Below, piece after piece: positions 12,128 through 25,790 of a DNA stretch of 64,000 nt. Origin of the DNA: Epichloe hybrida (taxonomy: Eukaryota > Ascomycota > Sordariomycetes > Hypocreales > Clavicipitaceae). Each line of letters starts with the position of its first letter. Position 1 is the first letter of the stretch. A program made the translations under genes and the position numbers. The notes below the pieces were generated by a model that had not been told where the DNA came from, made no database searches, and worked only from the letters and a program-made list of their open reading frames with translations. The stretch spans positions 992,001 to 1,056,000 of the forward strand of contig JAFEKR010000015.1 of the NCBI GenBank assembly GCA_019022495.1, written 5' to 3'.

Positions 12128-15100
12128 AGCGATAACGCTCCTAAAATACAAAAGAAAAACCTTGTAATAGTAACAGGCAAACATAGGAGCTTAATTAGTA
12201 GTAAAAATAATAAATTAGTAATATTCCTTTTATAGTTAAAGATAGCAAAGGGATCTAGACCCTTCATAAGAGCAAAGGCTACTAGTAATAGTAAGGCTTT
12301 AATTATTACCCCTAAGAGACCTTAAAGGCATAAATTACCCCTATGCCCTTAATAGCTTACTTATAAATTCTTATTCAACTAGAAAGAATCTATTAAGCTA
12401 GATCTAGAGACTGCTACGTAGCTTAAGCTTAATAACTAGATTGTAAGATTTATTAACCTTAGTAAGCATTAAGGATAGAGAGATAATAACCTATAGGAAT
12501 TATTCTAAGAAGACTTTAAAGGCTAGTCTAAAGATACCTTTAAAAGGGTATCTAAGGATATTATTAGAGAATTATGTAATTCTTTATAAGATTATGGCAT
12601 CCTTATTAGGTAAGGCCTAGGATATTTAATCCTAGTATTACTTAAGGAAGTACTTTATTAAACCTTAATACCCCTTTAGTTATAGGAAAGATTACAAGAA
12701 TAACTATAATCTTCTAAACCCCTAGAGCCTTAATATTAATAGCCCTAATAACCTACCCTAGAAATTAACCTTCCCTAACCCTAGAGATTACTTAAACCCT
12801 TATAAGAACCCCTGTAATAATCCCTATTATATTAATAGCTCTATCTAGATAATTATTATTAAGAATAACTAGTGGACTATTATTTATAACAAATTATGCC
12901 TTTATAGTAATTCCCCTCTAAAGATTAGATTATAAAGAAGATCTCAGAGCTTATAAAGATATATAAGGATAGTAACTACTATAGTGGAAAGCTATATAAC
13001 TTCTTAATGCTAAAGATTATGCTCTTTAAAAATAAGTATAATAGAATTAACCTTCCTTAAATGTATTATTAGAAGGCTTTCCCTATTATATTAATAGGTA
13101 ATACTAAGCAATACTACCTTAATTACCTCTTTAGAAATAACTATTCCTATAAAGAGATAATTACTTATATCTATTAATGCTTTAAGATAGAAAGTAACTA
13201 GTAATTCTATTACTATAAATAAAGTAGTATAACACTAAAGAGTATAATTAAGAGAAACCCTAATAAAAGTAAGCTTAAGTGCCTTAAGATTATATTATTA
13301 ACCCTTAAGAAAATTTATAGAGGCCTATACCTTACTAAGATAGTAAATACTAAACTTTATAAGTAGGCCTTAAACGCTATAGCTAGTGTGCCTAAATATT
13401 AAATAGTGAAATATATATACTCTATAGGCTTTAAGAGTCTTACTAGAGACCTCTATAAGGTAATTACTATTATGAAATTAAATAAGAAGTCTTCCTAATA
13501 CCTTTAGTACTAATAAGGAGACCCTCTAGAGGCTATGTTTACTAATTATTAGTATAGATAGTAATTATCCCCCTATAGCAGAGGAAGCTATTATAGGTAA
13601 AGCCCTAGGCTAAGCACTAAGCGCTACTTTATATATAGTAAGAGCGGCTACTAGTCTTCTAATTACTTTGCTAAAGAATATTAAAAGAAAAAGGACTATT
13701 AGTAAGCTAGCAAAACATATTATACACCCCCTTTAGAGAAGAGATTCTAGGTATTCCTTACCTCCTATGAAGGGCAGGATAATAATAAGCCTAATAAAGG
13801 CTTAGGTTAGAATTAGGAATTATATCTTTTAGCTTATATAGAAGCTAAAGATAATAATAATAATATAAAGGAGCTACTATTAATAGCATACCTAAGTATT
13901 ATATAATTCTTCTACTCTGGATTATAGACTAACTATAATGCTACTAATGTTAATATTCTTATGACCCTAAATAATTAAGCCTTCTAATATATATTCCTTA
14001 GGTAAGAGCTTTATAAGCTATAAGAGTGTAATAAAGGCTTAATTTGCTATATCTCTAAAGAATACTATTCTAAAGAGGTCTTTAGAGGGATTATACCTAA
14101 TACTAGTGCTATAGGAAAGTTAACTATAGGAGAGGTATAAGTAAAGGCTTTATTAAGATTAATGCCTTTATTAAAGGTAATACCTTATGAACCCTAAATT
14201 ATTATATTTAGCGCTAGATTAGTAGTTATAAGAGGAATCCTTTATGTGCCTATAGAACTTAGAGAGCTTAAATTCTATATCCTTAATATAGCTACCCCCT
14301 TTCTCTTCTTAATTACTAATATAAATAAGATATAAGTTAAGATTAATAACCTTACTAACATGCTTATCTAAGGTAATAAGACTATACCTATTATGCGATA
14401 ATAGGGATATCCTTAGTAGTTACTAGAAGCAAAGGAAATAGTTACCTTCTACCTTTTAGAAGGAGATATCTATTAATTATATTATTAACTTAGTTATCCT
14501 TCTGTTTAATAACTTATAAAGATCCTTTACTAAGCTAGTTATAAAGTTAAGCGCTAGGTAATTAAGGAATTAACTAAAGTCTACTACTATTACTAGATAT
14601 ATAGAAAGGCCCCTAGTTAATTTAAGTTTATAATTAAAGATAACTATGAATTTAACTATAAGATTATTGTTAATATTATACAAATTAATAGCTAACTAGT
14701 GCTTTATATTATTAATTTAGTAATATTGTTCTAAGTAGCCTAATTCCTTAATCTAAAGAAGTAGAAGGCTTAAGATATCTAGGATGTAATCTGTGAATAT
14801 TAGATTAATACTTATCTTAGACCTCTAGATTAGATTATCTACGATGCTAGTAATAACTTTGCTTCTGCTAAGTTTAGATATTATGCTTAATTAATATTAA
14901 TTAAAACTAGTAAGATACTAATTAAAGCCTATAATAGCATTAGAAAGGTTAAGAGATACTATAGACCTCTACGCTAAGCTTATAATATTATTATAGACTT
15001 AATTAGAATAAAGCTTACGCTAAAGTAATGCCTCTAAATAGCTATTAAGGCTATTAATAACTCTATAAGCCTAAATAGTATTATCCTAACTATACTAGTC

Positions 15101-17485
15101 TTTAGAGGCTACTTATAGATAATAAATAAGTTACTACTAAGCGTCTTTATTATTTAATATGCTAAGGTAATTCATAAGGTAACGGATAAAGTCTAATGTC
15201 TTCTAGCTTTATGGCAGGTCTATAATGCCCTTAGAGCCTAGAATAGCCCTAATATAGCACCTATACATTAGCTACCCCTATAGGCTAATATATACGTATA
15301 GAGAGAGAAAGGTAGCTAGCATAGCCTATATAAGCTACTTACTACTAATAAAGAGACCTATACTATTAATATACCCTATAGCTTAGTAAAGTTCTACTTT
15401 ATAGTAGTAAAGCCCTACTATAAAGACTTATATATTATAGAGGGACTAGAGTAGTAGGAGATAAAGCCCTGTAATATACTAGAGTAGTAGGAGATAAAGC
15501 CTAGTAATATAAAGGAAGAAGTAACTATATAACTAACTACTACTACTAAAAGAGATTCTCTAATAGAAGAAGGTAAAGAGCTATAGGCACTAGCTAAGAG
15601 AAGATAAGGGAGACTAAGAAAGGCCCTTATAGTGTAATTTATAAGTGTAGGAGAGTTTAATAAAGAGGCTTATAAAGCCTAAAAGGCCCTAAGGGGAAGC
15701 TATTAAGTTAAAGACTTATTACTACGCCCTAAAGGAATAAAAGTAAGGAAAAGAAAACCTTATAGCCCTAAGAAGGATATTAGTCTAGTTTAGCTCTATG
15801 TACTTATAAATAAAGATTAAGAGAAGGCCTTTATTTAAGAGATTATAACTAGAGGGATACTAAGTATAGTATTCCTTATAGTAAAGGAAGAGGCTAATTA
15901 GAACCTTGCCCTTTAGCTTTACTAAGAAGAAAGAATTATAACCCTAGGAAAACCCTTTAAGTAGTCTAATTAAGCTAAGATTAACGCTTTATAAGCTCGT
16001 AATATATTTAAATTTATTAAGTTTAACTTAGCGAAGCATGGAGGTTACAGAATCTTCAATTCTTGTATAGTTAGAGAGATTAAAGGTAAAGGAATAGACT
16101 TGCTATACGAGAAATCTTGTCTTATTGTACAAGGCTATAATGACAAAGGAAAGGAATTTATCCTAACGCAATTACTAATAATATAACAAGCAAGCTAATG
16201 ACTTATCATAGCTATTGCTCCGTTATTAAAAAGAAGAGGCATTTACCTTTAGATTCGTAATATCACATAAGCCTACACTTAATTGCACACGGTGCTAATA
16301 AGGCTAATTATTGTGAGATTACCAAAGCAAATTACACATCTCTTTCTAGAAGGGACTGTAATTAAATTAATCAGACCTCTTTACGGGATTATAGAGGCCG
16401 GAACCCACTAGTAAGTAATGTACTTCTATTACCACAGGGATAACCTTAATATAATAACTTTAACCTACAATCCCTACTTATTAATTATAGCTCTAAATAA
16501 TAAGAACCTCTTTAGTATTATTAGAATATAAACTAATAATACATTAGGCCTAAGTAATAATAACTTCTTCTAAAAAGAAGAGAAAGAGCTCTAGAAGGCT
16601 AATTTTATAGCTAAAGAAAAGTAATAATTAACCGCTAAGAATCCCCTTATCTTTAATAGCTATATCTTAACCTAGAACACTAATAATTTGCTAATCTTAA
16701 CCTAGAAAGGTTAGAGTTAGAAGATTAAGGAAGTTAATTCTTAATCCCTAATAGTAAAGTAAGATTATATAGAGTAATAAGCATAAGGAAGCTACATCGT
16801 AACTATATGTTAACTGGAGGCTTTGTATAACCTTTTAATTATAGCTTAACACTAAGAGCCCTCTATGGAAGATATTACATGTCTTAATAAACGCCTTAAA
16901 TAGTAAATTAAGAATTAATAGCGCGGACTATGATATATTCCTTTAGTCCTTAAAGAGGTAAAGCTCTTTGTGTTTGTAAATAGATTGCTTGCTAATAATA
17001 AGGATTTGAGCTCACAGATTGGATACGTGATTATGATTGGTAATGAGATAATATAAGGCGATAATACCTTTATTATAAAAAGCAACATTATTACGTATAG
17101 CTTAACAAAGAGCAAGAGAGTTACTTATAGCGCGCTTGCCTCTAAGTTATATAGTATAGTTTAAGGCGTAGATATTGCCTACGTGATTTCCACGACTTTA
17201 CACTAGATTATGGATTAATTAAAGATGCCTTAAATTCCTATAATTCTCTATACTGATTCTTTTTTATTATATAAATATCTTATAAAGCTAGGAACTATAA
17301 AGGAGAAGAGACTAATAATTAATATTATAGCCCTTTATTAATTATACAAAAGGCATAAGATCTACGAAGTCAGGTGGATTAACGGCAATGACAATCCGGC
17401 AGACGCAATAACTAAATTATTGCTAAATTTATTACTTTCCTCTTTGATTAATTTGAACGAATTAACGATTTATGTTAAAGGATAG
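12128..17485 (+). pseudogene. A2 gag-pol polyprotein, RIP-inactivated
   Basis: The frame opens near 12128 (SDNAPKIQKKNL; the initiating ATG is not visible). The gag capsid is near 12900-13250, followed by a CCHC knuckle relic KRYFIYSKSGY at 13619-13651 (cysteines now Tyr). The protease box PNTSA at 14096-14110 has the catalytic Asp as Asn. The integrase at about 14580-15190 keeps KRYYRPLR and AIKAINNSI (14951-15070). RT at about 15820-16500 keeps PLYGIIEAGTH at 16376-16408. The RNase H tail WINGNDNPADAITK is at 17375-17416, and a stop follows at 17483. The layout is that of fungal Ty1/copia polyproteins. Dozens of stops at Gln and Trp codons show RIP. Confidence 0.93.
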
Positions 17486-17659
17486 GTAAAGAGACTTATA
17501 ATGTTAGGAAACAGGAGCTTAGGTAAGGAATAATAGATTAATTTAATTGACTAATGCCATAATGGCTAATCAGAGCAGCGGATTCCTATTAAGGGATTTA
17601 CTTGTGTACACTTTCCTTTAATCTGATTTTTATTACGTTTTTAAGCTCTTTAGCTATAA

Positions 17660-17680
17660 AGGAAAAAGAGAGATTACTAG
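17660..17680 (+). promoter_or_regulatory. Polypurine tract of A2
   Basis: GGAAAAAGAGAGATTACTAG lies directly before the 3' LTR. It is the likely primer site for plus-strand DNA synthesis. The same tract, reversed, follows the left LTRs of A1 (204-223) and A3 (29298-29317), and a similar one adjoins D at 43259-43276. Confidence 0.75.
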
Positions 17681-17938
17681 TGTTAATTCCTTCGGATCTT
17701 CATTAGTTCAATCATGGCTAAAGACTAGACTAATTATGGGTCCGGCGTAATGCACGTGATATGATTAGCTACATTAATTTGCCACCCCCTTTTGTGCCCT
17801 ATATACGGATTTCGCTTACTTTTCTAGCATCTAGACTTTCCCTCTCTTCTCCCTCTTTCCTAGCTAGCTAACTAACTATTATTAACTTCGAATTTATATA
17901 GGATTTATTACCTGCGCAGGACCTTGGTGCATCCAACA
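17681..17938 (+). repeat. 3' LTR of A2
   Basis: It runs from TGTTAATTCCTTCGG to GGTGCATCCAACA, 258 bp, like the 5' copy. Differences between the two LTRs are largely transitions, as expected if RIP acted after insertion. Confidence 0.95.
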
Positions 17939-17943
17939 ATAAT

Positions 17944-20460
17944 CCTAGAGTATTTATAGATAAACTATTAGTAAAAGTTATAGAACTTGAGAAATAATTA
18001 TATATTCTTAAAACTTATTAGCTTCTTCTATTCTCTAATTATATTAACCTAGTAAGTATTTATTAATATCCTATTAATAAAGAGAATAAACCCTAGGAAT
18101 TTTACTAATTCCTTATAGAAAAAGCACTTAGAGGGTTTTATATATAACTTTACTAACCTTATATATTTAAGGACTTACTTAATATATTTAGTATGCTCCT
18201 CCTTTATCTTAGAGAAAATTAAGATATTATCTAGATATACTATATAAATAATATTAACTAGCCTATATAGTACCTTATAGATATAACTCTAGAAAGTAAC
18301 TAGGGTATTTATTAACCTAAAAGGTATTATAAAGTACTTATAGTGCCTATAATATATATAAAAAGCTATCTTCTATTTATTACCCTCTTTAATATAAATT
18401 TAGTAGTATATATCCTTAATATTAATCTTAGAAAAGAAACAAGCCCCTTACTATTAATTAAGGATCTCTAAAATCAGGGGGAAAGTATAGTAATTCTTTT
18501 ATATTACCTTATTAAGCCCTTAATAGTTAATATATAGCTATAGTATTCTATCCTTCTTTAGTATAAATAAAATAGGCATACTTACTAAGCTCTTTAAGGG
18601 TCTTATCTAGCCTTTCTTTAGGTTATTATTAATATATTCCTAGAGCTCTTTAAGTTTACTTTAGGAAAGAGAATAAATTAGTTTATATAGTAGTGTAGCT
18701 CCTAGTATAAGATTAATTATATAATTAGTTAACTTCTTTAATAGGAGGCTCCTTACCTTATCTAATATAAATATATCTTTAAATTTATATAGTTTCTTTA
18801 GAATATCTTTAATAGTTTTATATACTTTTACCTTCTCTTTATCTTTAAAAGGGATAAACTTATCTTCTATTATACTTATAATAGCATATATAATTATCTT
18901 ATTATATATTATCTTTATAAACTTATAGGGAGTTAGTAATAAAAAGGCTACCTTTCTCTTTTTAAACTACTATTCTTATAAGTATAAGTAAAGATATATA
19001 TATTTTTCTATAAGTATATATATTCTAATTAATATAAGGCTTCCCTTTACTCTTAGGTCCTTATTAATAGCTATATATAGTAACTTAAGGTCTTTTTCTT
19101 TACCTTATAAATCTTTAATTAAAATAAGTACCTTATAAATACTATATTAGGGAACTATTAAAGCCCTTACTACTTTTAAGATAAGTACTATAGCCTTAGC
19201 CTAATTAAGCTTATAAGTCTATATAAATTAGGCGCTTATAATATTAATCTTAGTATAACTATTAAGATTTGCTATTATTTTAATATCTTTATACTTATAA
19301 ATAATAACTAGTATATAAAATTAGTATCCTACTAGTACCTTAGTATTTAAGGTAAAGGTAAGGGCTTTTACTTTTATCTCTAGGAGTTTTCCTAACCTTC
19401 TTATTAGTCTTTCCTTAGCTTATTATAATTATAAAAGAAATACTTTATACTACTATAGTTATAGCACTATTTTCTTCCTTATAATTTATTATTATTTAGA
19501 TAGGTAGCTAGGGTCTTTTTCTTATTCTTATTCTTATCTCTTTAGTCCTTATTTAGCTAATACCCTTATAAGAAGTTATATCTTTAGTATTAAGCTACCT
19601 TATATAGCCCTTTCTCTTTTAAATTATTTAGCTTTTACTTATTCTTTAATATTACCTCCTAGAATTACTAGGTAAGTTATATAATATTTTCTTATATTAA
19701 ACTAGTAATATCTATATATAAGTTAATATAATCTTATAAGTTAGGAAGTAATTTTATAAAGAATATAAGAGTATAAGTTTTTTCTAAAGCTTATTCTAGG
19801 TATTTCTCTAGTAAATCTAAGTAAATACTAAACTTAATAAGACTTTAGCTCTTTTTTTACTTTATATTTTCTAGCTATATAGCTATTTATATATTATAAC
19901 TTATAGAGTCTTTAAGTAGTATAAGGGTTTAGTCTTAGAACTTATCCTAGTTATCCTTAGAATAATCCTAACTATTAGCTAGTTATTCTTTAATATATTA
20001 GTCCTATCTAGCCTAATAGTTTATATATATATAGTTAAGTATAAAGAGAATCTTTTAGTTATCTTAGTAATACTTTTTCTTTACCCCCTTAAAGGTATAG
20101 TTAAGGTTATTAAGCTATATCTTATACTTTTATAAGTTTATAAGGTATTAAAGTTTTATAATATTTTAAACCTTAATTTCTTAGCTACTAAGGCTTAAAA
20201 ATAAACTATTCTTTTAGCCCCTTTTTACTAGTTCTCTATAAGATTATATTAAGTTAGTAAGCTTTTTTTCTTAATCCTATAGTTTCTTAAGTTACTTAAG
20301 CTAAGTAATTTACTCCTTAATTACTATCTCTTTTATTACTATAGTAAAGAGTATAGCTTTAAATAAGGTTATAAAATATAATATATCCTTAGCTATAGTA
20401 TTACTATTATTTAGCTAATCCTAAGTAATATATAATATAGTTTTAGTAAATTAGGTTATT
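17944..20460 (-). pseudogene. F3 gag, protease and RT, RIP-inactivated
   Basis: On the minus strand this is the N-terminal half of a Ty3/gypsy polyprotein. Gag lies at the right (toward 20460), a zinc-knuckle and protease region sits around 19150-19500, and RT occupies about 18000-18700. The RT active-site box reads YLDNILIFS near 18208-18250, that is, the second catalytic Asp has become Asn, as in F1. Stops occur throughout. The rest of the gene (RNase H, integrase, chromodomain) is at 8830-11147. Confidence 0.87.
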
Positions 20461-20508
20461 CTTTCCCTTATATTACTCTTAGGTAGCTAGTAGAAGAAGC
20501 TTTAGAAT

Positions 20509-20680
20509 TATAAGAATAAAGGGATAGCTAGGTAAGAGGTATAGGGGTGTTTATATATTAACTAAAGCTTACTAGGTTTAAGTGTGTTATGTGCGCAAGT
20601 CGCTAGCTTATAGCTAGTGGCTTGCTAGTATCACGTAAACCTAGCCCTAGGGCGTGGTATGCCCGCCAGGTAGTGCGCGG
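20509..20680 (-). repeat. F3 5' LTR, main part
   Basis: It begins TATAAGAATAAAGGGATAGC (a degraded form of TGTGAGAACAAAGGG) and is interrupted at 20680 by F1. The remaining 29 bp are at 27247-27275. Joined, the LTR is about 201 bp, slightly different from the 191-bp LTR of F1. Confidence 0.9.
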
Positions 20681-20871
20681 TGTGAGGCCTTACTCATAAC
20701 ACGGGTGCACTCCGCTAGCGCACTATACTGTAGGGCTAGGTCTACGTAACACTAGCAAGCCACTAGCTATAAGTTAGCAACTCGCTTATATAATATACTT
20801 AGACCTAGTAAGCTTTAGTTAATATATAAACGCCCTTATACTTCTTACCTAGCTATCCCTTTATTCTTATA
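20681..20871 (+). repeat. 5' LTR of F1
   Basis: It starts TGTGAGGCCTTACTCATA and ends TTATTCTTATA. It contains an imperfect hairpin around GCCACTAGCTATAAGTTAGC. The following 60 bp lead into gag; no clear tRNA primer site is recognised. Confidence 0.95.
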
Positions 20872-20934
20872 ATTCTAAAGCTTCTCTTACTAGCTACCTA
20901 AGAGTAATATAAGGGGGAGAATAACTTAATTTAC

Positions 20935-23900
20935 TAGGACTATACTATATATTACTTAGGATTAGCTAGATAATAGTAATACTATAGCTAGGGATATAAT
21001 ATATTTTATAACCTTATTTAAAGCTATACCCTTTACTATAGTAGTAAAAGAAGTAGTAATTAGGGAGTAAATTACCTAGCTTAAGTAACTTAAGAAACTA
21101 TAGAATTAAGAAAAAGAGCTTACTAACTTAATATAATCTTATAGATAACTAGTAAAAAGAGGCTAAAAGAATAGTTTATTCTTAAGCCTTAGTAGCTAAG
21201 AAGTTAAGGTTTAAAATATTATAAAACTCTAATACTTTATAAACCTATAGAAGTATAAAATATAGCTTAATAACCTTAACTATACCTTTAAGGGGGTAAA
21301 GAAGAAGTATTACTAGGATAACTAAAAGATTCTCTTTATACTTAACTATATATATATAAACTATTAGGCTAGATAAAACTAATATATTAAAGAATAACTA
21401 GCTAATAGTTAGGATTATCCTAAGGATAACTAGGATAAGTTCTAAGACTAAACCTTTATACTACTTAAAGACTTTATAAGCTATAATATATAAATAGCTA
21501 TATAGCTAGAAAATATAAAGTAAAAGGAAAGCTAGAGTCCTATTAAGTTTAGTATTTACTTAGATTTACTAGAGAAATACCTAGAATATACTCTAGAAAA
21601 AACCTATACTCTTATATTCTTTATAAAATTACTTCCTAACTTATAAGATTATATTAACTTATATATAAATATTACTAGTCTAATATATAAAGATATTATA
21701 TAACTTACCTAGTAATTCTAGGAGGTAATATTAAAGAATAAATAAAAGCTAAATAATTTAGAAGAGAAAGGGCTATATAAGGTAGCTTAACACTAAAGAT
21801 ATAACTCCTTATAAGAGCATTAGCTAAATAGGAACTAAAAAGATAAGAATAAGAATAAGAAAAAGACCCTAGTTACTTATCTAAATAATAATAGACTATA
21901 AGGAAGAAGATAGTGCTTTAATTATAGTAGTATAAAGTATATTATTTATAATTATAATAAGCTAAGGAAAAACTAGTAAGAGAGCTAGGAAAACTCCTAG
22001 AGGTAGAAGTAAAAGCCCTTACCTTTACCTTAAATACTAAGGTACTAATAGGATGCTAATTCTATATACTAGTAACTATTTATAAGTATAAAGATATTAA
22101 AATAGTAGCGGATTTTAATAGTTATACTAAGATTAATATTATAAGTACTTAATTTACATAGACTTATAAGCTTAATTAGGCTAAGGCTATAGTACTTATC
22201 TTAAAGGTAGTAAGGGCTCTAATAGTTCCCTAATATAGTATCTATAAGGTGCCTATTATAATTAAAGATTCATAGGGTAAAGAGAAAGATCTTAAGTTAC
22301 TATATATAGTAGTTAATAGGGACCTAAGAGTAAAGGGAAGCCCTATATTAATTAGAATACATATACTTATAGAAGAATATATATATCTTTACTTATACTT
22401 ATAAGAATAGTAGTTTAAAAAAAAAAAGGTAGCCTTTTTACTACTAACTCCCTATAAGTTTATAAAGGTAATATATAATAAGATAATTATATATACTATT
22501 ATAAGTATATTAAAGAATAAGTTTATCCCTCTTAAAGATAAAGAGAAGGTAAGAGTATATAAAACTATTAAAGATATCCTAGAGAAACTATATAAGTTTA
22601 AAGATATATTTATATTAAATAAGGTAAGAAGCCTCCTATTAAAGAATTTAACTAACTATATAATTAATTTTATACTAGGAGCTACACCCCTATATAAACT
22701 AATTTATTCTCTCTCCTAAAGTAAGCTTAGAGAGCTCTAGGAATATATTAATAATAACCTAAAGAAAGGCTAGATAAGACCCTTAAAGAGCCTAGTAGGT
22801 ATACTTATTTTATTTATACTAAAAAAGAATAAAATGCTTTAGCTATATATTAACTATTAAGGGCTTAATAAGGTAATATAAAAGAATTACTATACTCTCC
22901 CCCTAATTTAAGAGATTCTTAATTAATACTAAGGGGCCTATTTCTTTTCTAAGATTAATATTAAGAATATATACTACTAAATTTATATTAAAGAGGGTAA
23001 TAAGTAAAAGATAGCTTTTTATATATATTATAGGCACTATAAGTACCTTATAATGCCTTTTAGGTTAATAAATACCCTAGTTACTTTCTAGAGTTATATC
23101 TATAAGGCGCTATATAGGCTAGTTAACACTATTTATATAGTATATTTAGATAATATCTTGATTTTCTCTAAGATAAAGGAGGAGCATACTAAACATATTA
23201 AGTAAGTTCTTAAACATATAAGGTTAGTAAAGTTATATATAAAACCCTTTAAGTACTCTTTTTATAAAGAATTAGTAAAATTCCTAGGATTTATTCTCTT
23301 TATTAATAGGATATTAATAAATACTTACTAGGTTAATATAATTAAAGAATAGAAGGAGCTAATAAGTTTTAAGAATATATAGTTATTCCTTAGGTTCTAT
23401 AACTTCTATTAATAGTTTATCTATAGATACTCTAGGATTATAACACCTCTTTATATGCTAATAAAGGGTAGTTAAAATAGCATCTAGACTAGGAGGTTTA
23501 TATTTAGAGAAAAGGAGTAGTTAGTATTTAACTAGCTAAAAGATACCTTTTAGTAAGCGCCTTTACTTTAACACTATAACCTAAGTTAAGTAGTATATAT
23601 TAAGATAAATACCTTGATTTTCGTAATAGTAAGAATCCTATCTTAGTAAGATAATAAGGGCTATTAGTATCTAGTAGCCTTTTAGTTAAGGAAGTTTATA
23701 AATACTAAATATAACTATAGTATAGCTAATTAAGAGTTACTTACTATAATAAAGTTATTTAAACACTAGTAATATTATATTAAAGGCATAGAGATACCTA
23801 TAGAGGTCCTATTAGACTATTATAACCTATAAACCTTTATAAGGTAGTAAAAGCTAAATAGAAGATAGGTATAATAGTGTATATTTCTCTACCCTTTCTA

Positions 23901-25790
23901 TTTTATAATTAAGTATAGACTAAGGAAAAGTAACCTTATAGACACACTATTAAGAAAGTCTAATTATAAGGGCAAACCTATATTAAATAAGGCACTCTTA
24001 CTAGAGCTTTAAAGGAAGATAGTAAATATCTTTATAGTAAAAGAAAAAGTACTAATATATTAAAGAAGTTATAGCGTAATACTAGTCTTAGAACCTACTA
24101 AGGTAAGAGTAGCCTAGGTAAAAGGCTAGTTAGCCACCGTAAATCTAGTAATAGGTTAGCTAAATAAGGGTGATTTTAAGGAGAAGGTAGCGTGTGTTTA
24201 AGATATTAGTATAGTATAAGTAATTTAGGGGGCTATTATATTACTCAATCCCTACTAATCTGTAGTAAATAAACCATTAGTATAACTACTATAAAAGGCA
24301 TAGGACTAAGATCTAGATTTATAAAAGCGCGAAGGTAAGGTTAACTCTGAAGTAAAAGGGAGGGGAAAAGCTAGTCTATAGTTACATAGCGTAAGGGGCC
24401 TTCTAATATATAAAGACTAGGTAGTTATTCCATAGGAGCCTATCTTATAATAGAAGCTTCTATAGCTATACTATAATAATCTATTAGTAAGTTACTTTAG
24501 GACTAAACACACTCTTAAACTACTAAAACATTACTATTAGTAGCTAGTAATAAGTAAAGCTATTTTAGACTATATATCTAGCTATAGGGTATGCTAGCGT
24601 ATAGTAGCTAGGAGGCACCGCCCATATAGAAGCCTTAAATTATTACTAATACTAAGGCAACCATAGGTAAAAATCTTAATAGATTTTATCACGGGATTGC
24701 TACTAGTATAGCTAGGCGACTAAGAAACTAACGTAATCCTAGTAATTATAGACTAATTTACTAAGTACTCTGTCTTCCTCCCTATATAGACTATAATTAA
24801 CATAGCTAAATTAGCAAAGCTATTTCACAAGGAGATTAAGCTTTAATTTAGGGCGCTAGAGGGCATTATATTTAATAAAGGATTAGTATTTACAAGCAAA
24901 TTCTAGTTAGATATATATTACCTATTATACATAAAGCATAGGCTTTTAATAGTATTTTACCCCTAAACTAATAGGCAAATAAAGAGAATAAACTAAGTGC
25001 TTAAACATTACTTATAATACTTTATTAAAGAAAACTAATAGCTATAGCTAAAGCTACTTCTAATAGCTTAATTTACGTGTAATAATACTATTAATAGGAT
25101 AATAGGTTACTCCCCTAACTACGCTCTTATAGGCTATTTACCTAAGTTTTATCTAGCTCTTAAGGGTAAGAGCAAGGAGGGGGAGGTCCTAGAAGCTTAT
25201 ATATGTGTATAAAAGCTATATAAGGTTAAGGGGAAACTAGCATATAACTAGGTAAGAGCTACTAAAGCATAGGTAAAGTATTATAACTAATAATACTAGC
25301 TATTAACCTTAAAAAGAGAAGACTTAGTACTACTATTAGTAAAGAATATTAGACTTAAGGATATAAAACAAAAGCTAACCCCTAGATTTATTAGGCTATT
25401 TTAGATACTTAATACTATAGGTAAATAAGCATACTAACTAGTGCTACCTAATAAGTATAGTTAACTATATAATATATTCTATATTAGTCTATTAAAGCTA
25501 TGGAATTACTAGAAAGACGCTATAGATAAAGAAATGCTAATACTAGACCTTAAAGATAAAGATAATAAATTTAAAGTTAAAGAAGTTAAGGATTATAGGA
25601 AGACTTATAAAGGTAATAAATACCTAGTAAAATAGAAAGGTTAGCTAAGCAAATATAATTAATAGGTAGTAATAGAAGATATAGAAAGCGCTTAATATAT
25701 AATTTAGGCCTTCTATTAAAGTAAAACAAGGAGAAAGTATAGTAAGTTATAAGCAAATCATAAGCACTAAGGAATAACATTACTATAGTT
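20935..25790 (+). pseudogene. F1 gag-pol with chromodomain, RIP-inactivated
   Basis: Gag is readable from about 20935 to a CCHC knuckle relic at 21908-21970 (CFNYSSIKYIIYNYNK, third and fourth ligands altered). The protease region is near 22095-22200. RT spans about 22690-23260 with YLDNILIFS at 23143-23169 (YLDD with Asp to Asn). RNase H follows to about 24000. The integrase has an HHCC relic (24500-24610), a core with LIDFITGLL and DQFTKY near 24675-24780, and YPQTNRQIKRINQ near 24958-25000. The chromodomain KYLVK.KG...SKYNQ is at 25612-25740. Chromodomains guide integration to histone-marked heterochromatin in known chromoviruses. Stops at Gln and Trp codons are frequent. The exact gag start is not clear. 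Confidence 0.9.

Larger units (their letters stand above)
11153..17938 (+). mobile_element. Ty1/copia retrotransposon A2 (forward)
   Basis: This is a complete 6.8-kb LTR retrotransposon. LTRs of 258 bp lie at 11153-11410 and 17681-17938, and a perfect 5-bp TSD ATAAT lies at 11148-11152 and 17939-17943. It is inserted in the pol of gypsy F3, whose sequence is continuous once A2 is removed. The leader 11411-12127 has no coding frame. The stretch 17486-17680 is the 3' untranslated region ending in a polypurine tract. It is the most readable copy of family A. Confidence 0.97.
17939..20680 (-). mobile_element. Gypsy element F3, 5' portion
   Basis: This is the reverse complement of F1 20681-23436. 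It contains the F3 5' LTR (from 20509), gag, protease and most of RT. The left edge is the A2 insertion point; the right edge is where F1 inserted into the F3 LTR. F1 and F3 therefore meet head to head with no spacer. Confidence 0.93.

Noticed and set aside
17944..23436. Inverted duplication as a segmental or assembly artefact
   Set aside because: Exact CGCGG duplication and complete F1 LTRs explain it as an insertion of F1 into F3.
25586..25780. 64-codon minus-strand frame
   Set aside because: It is antisense to the F1 chromodomain, which is the supported coding strand.
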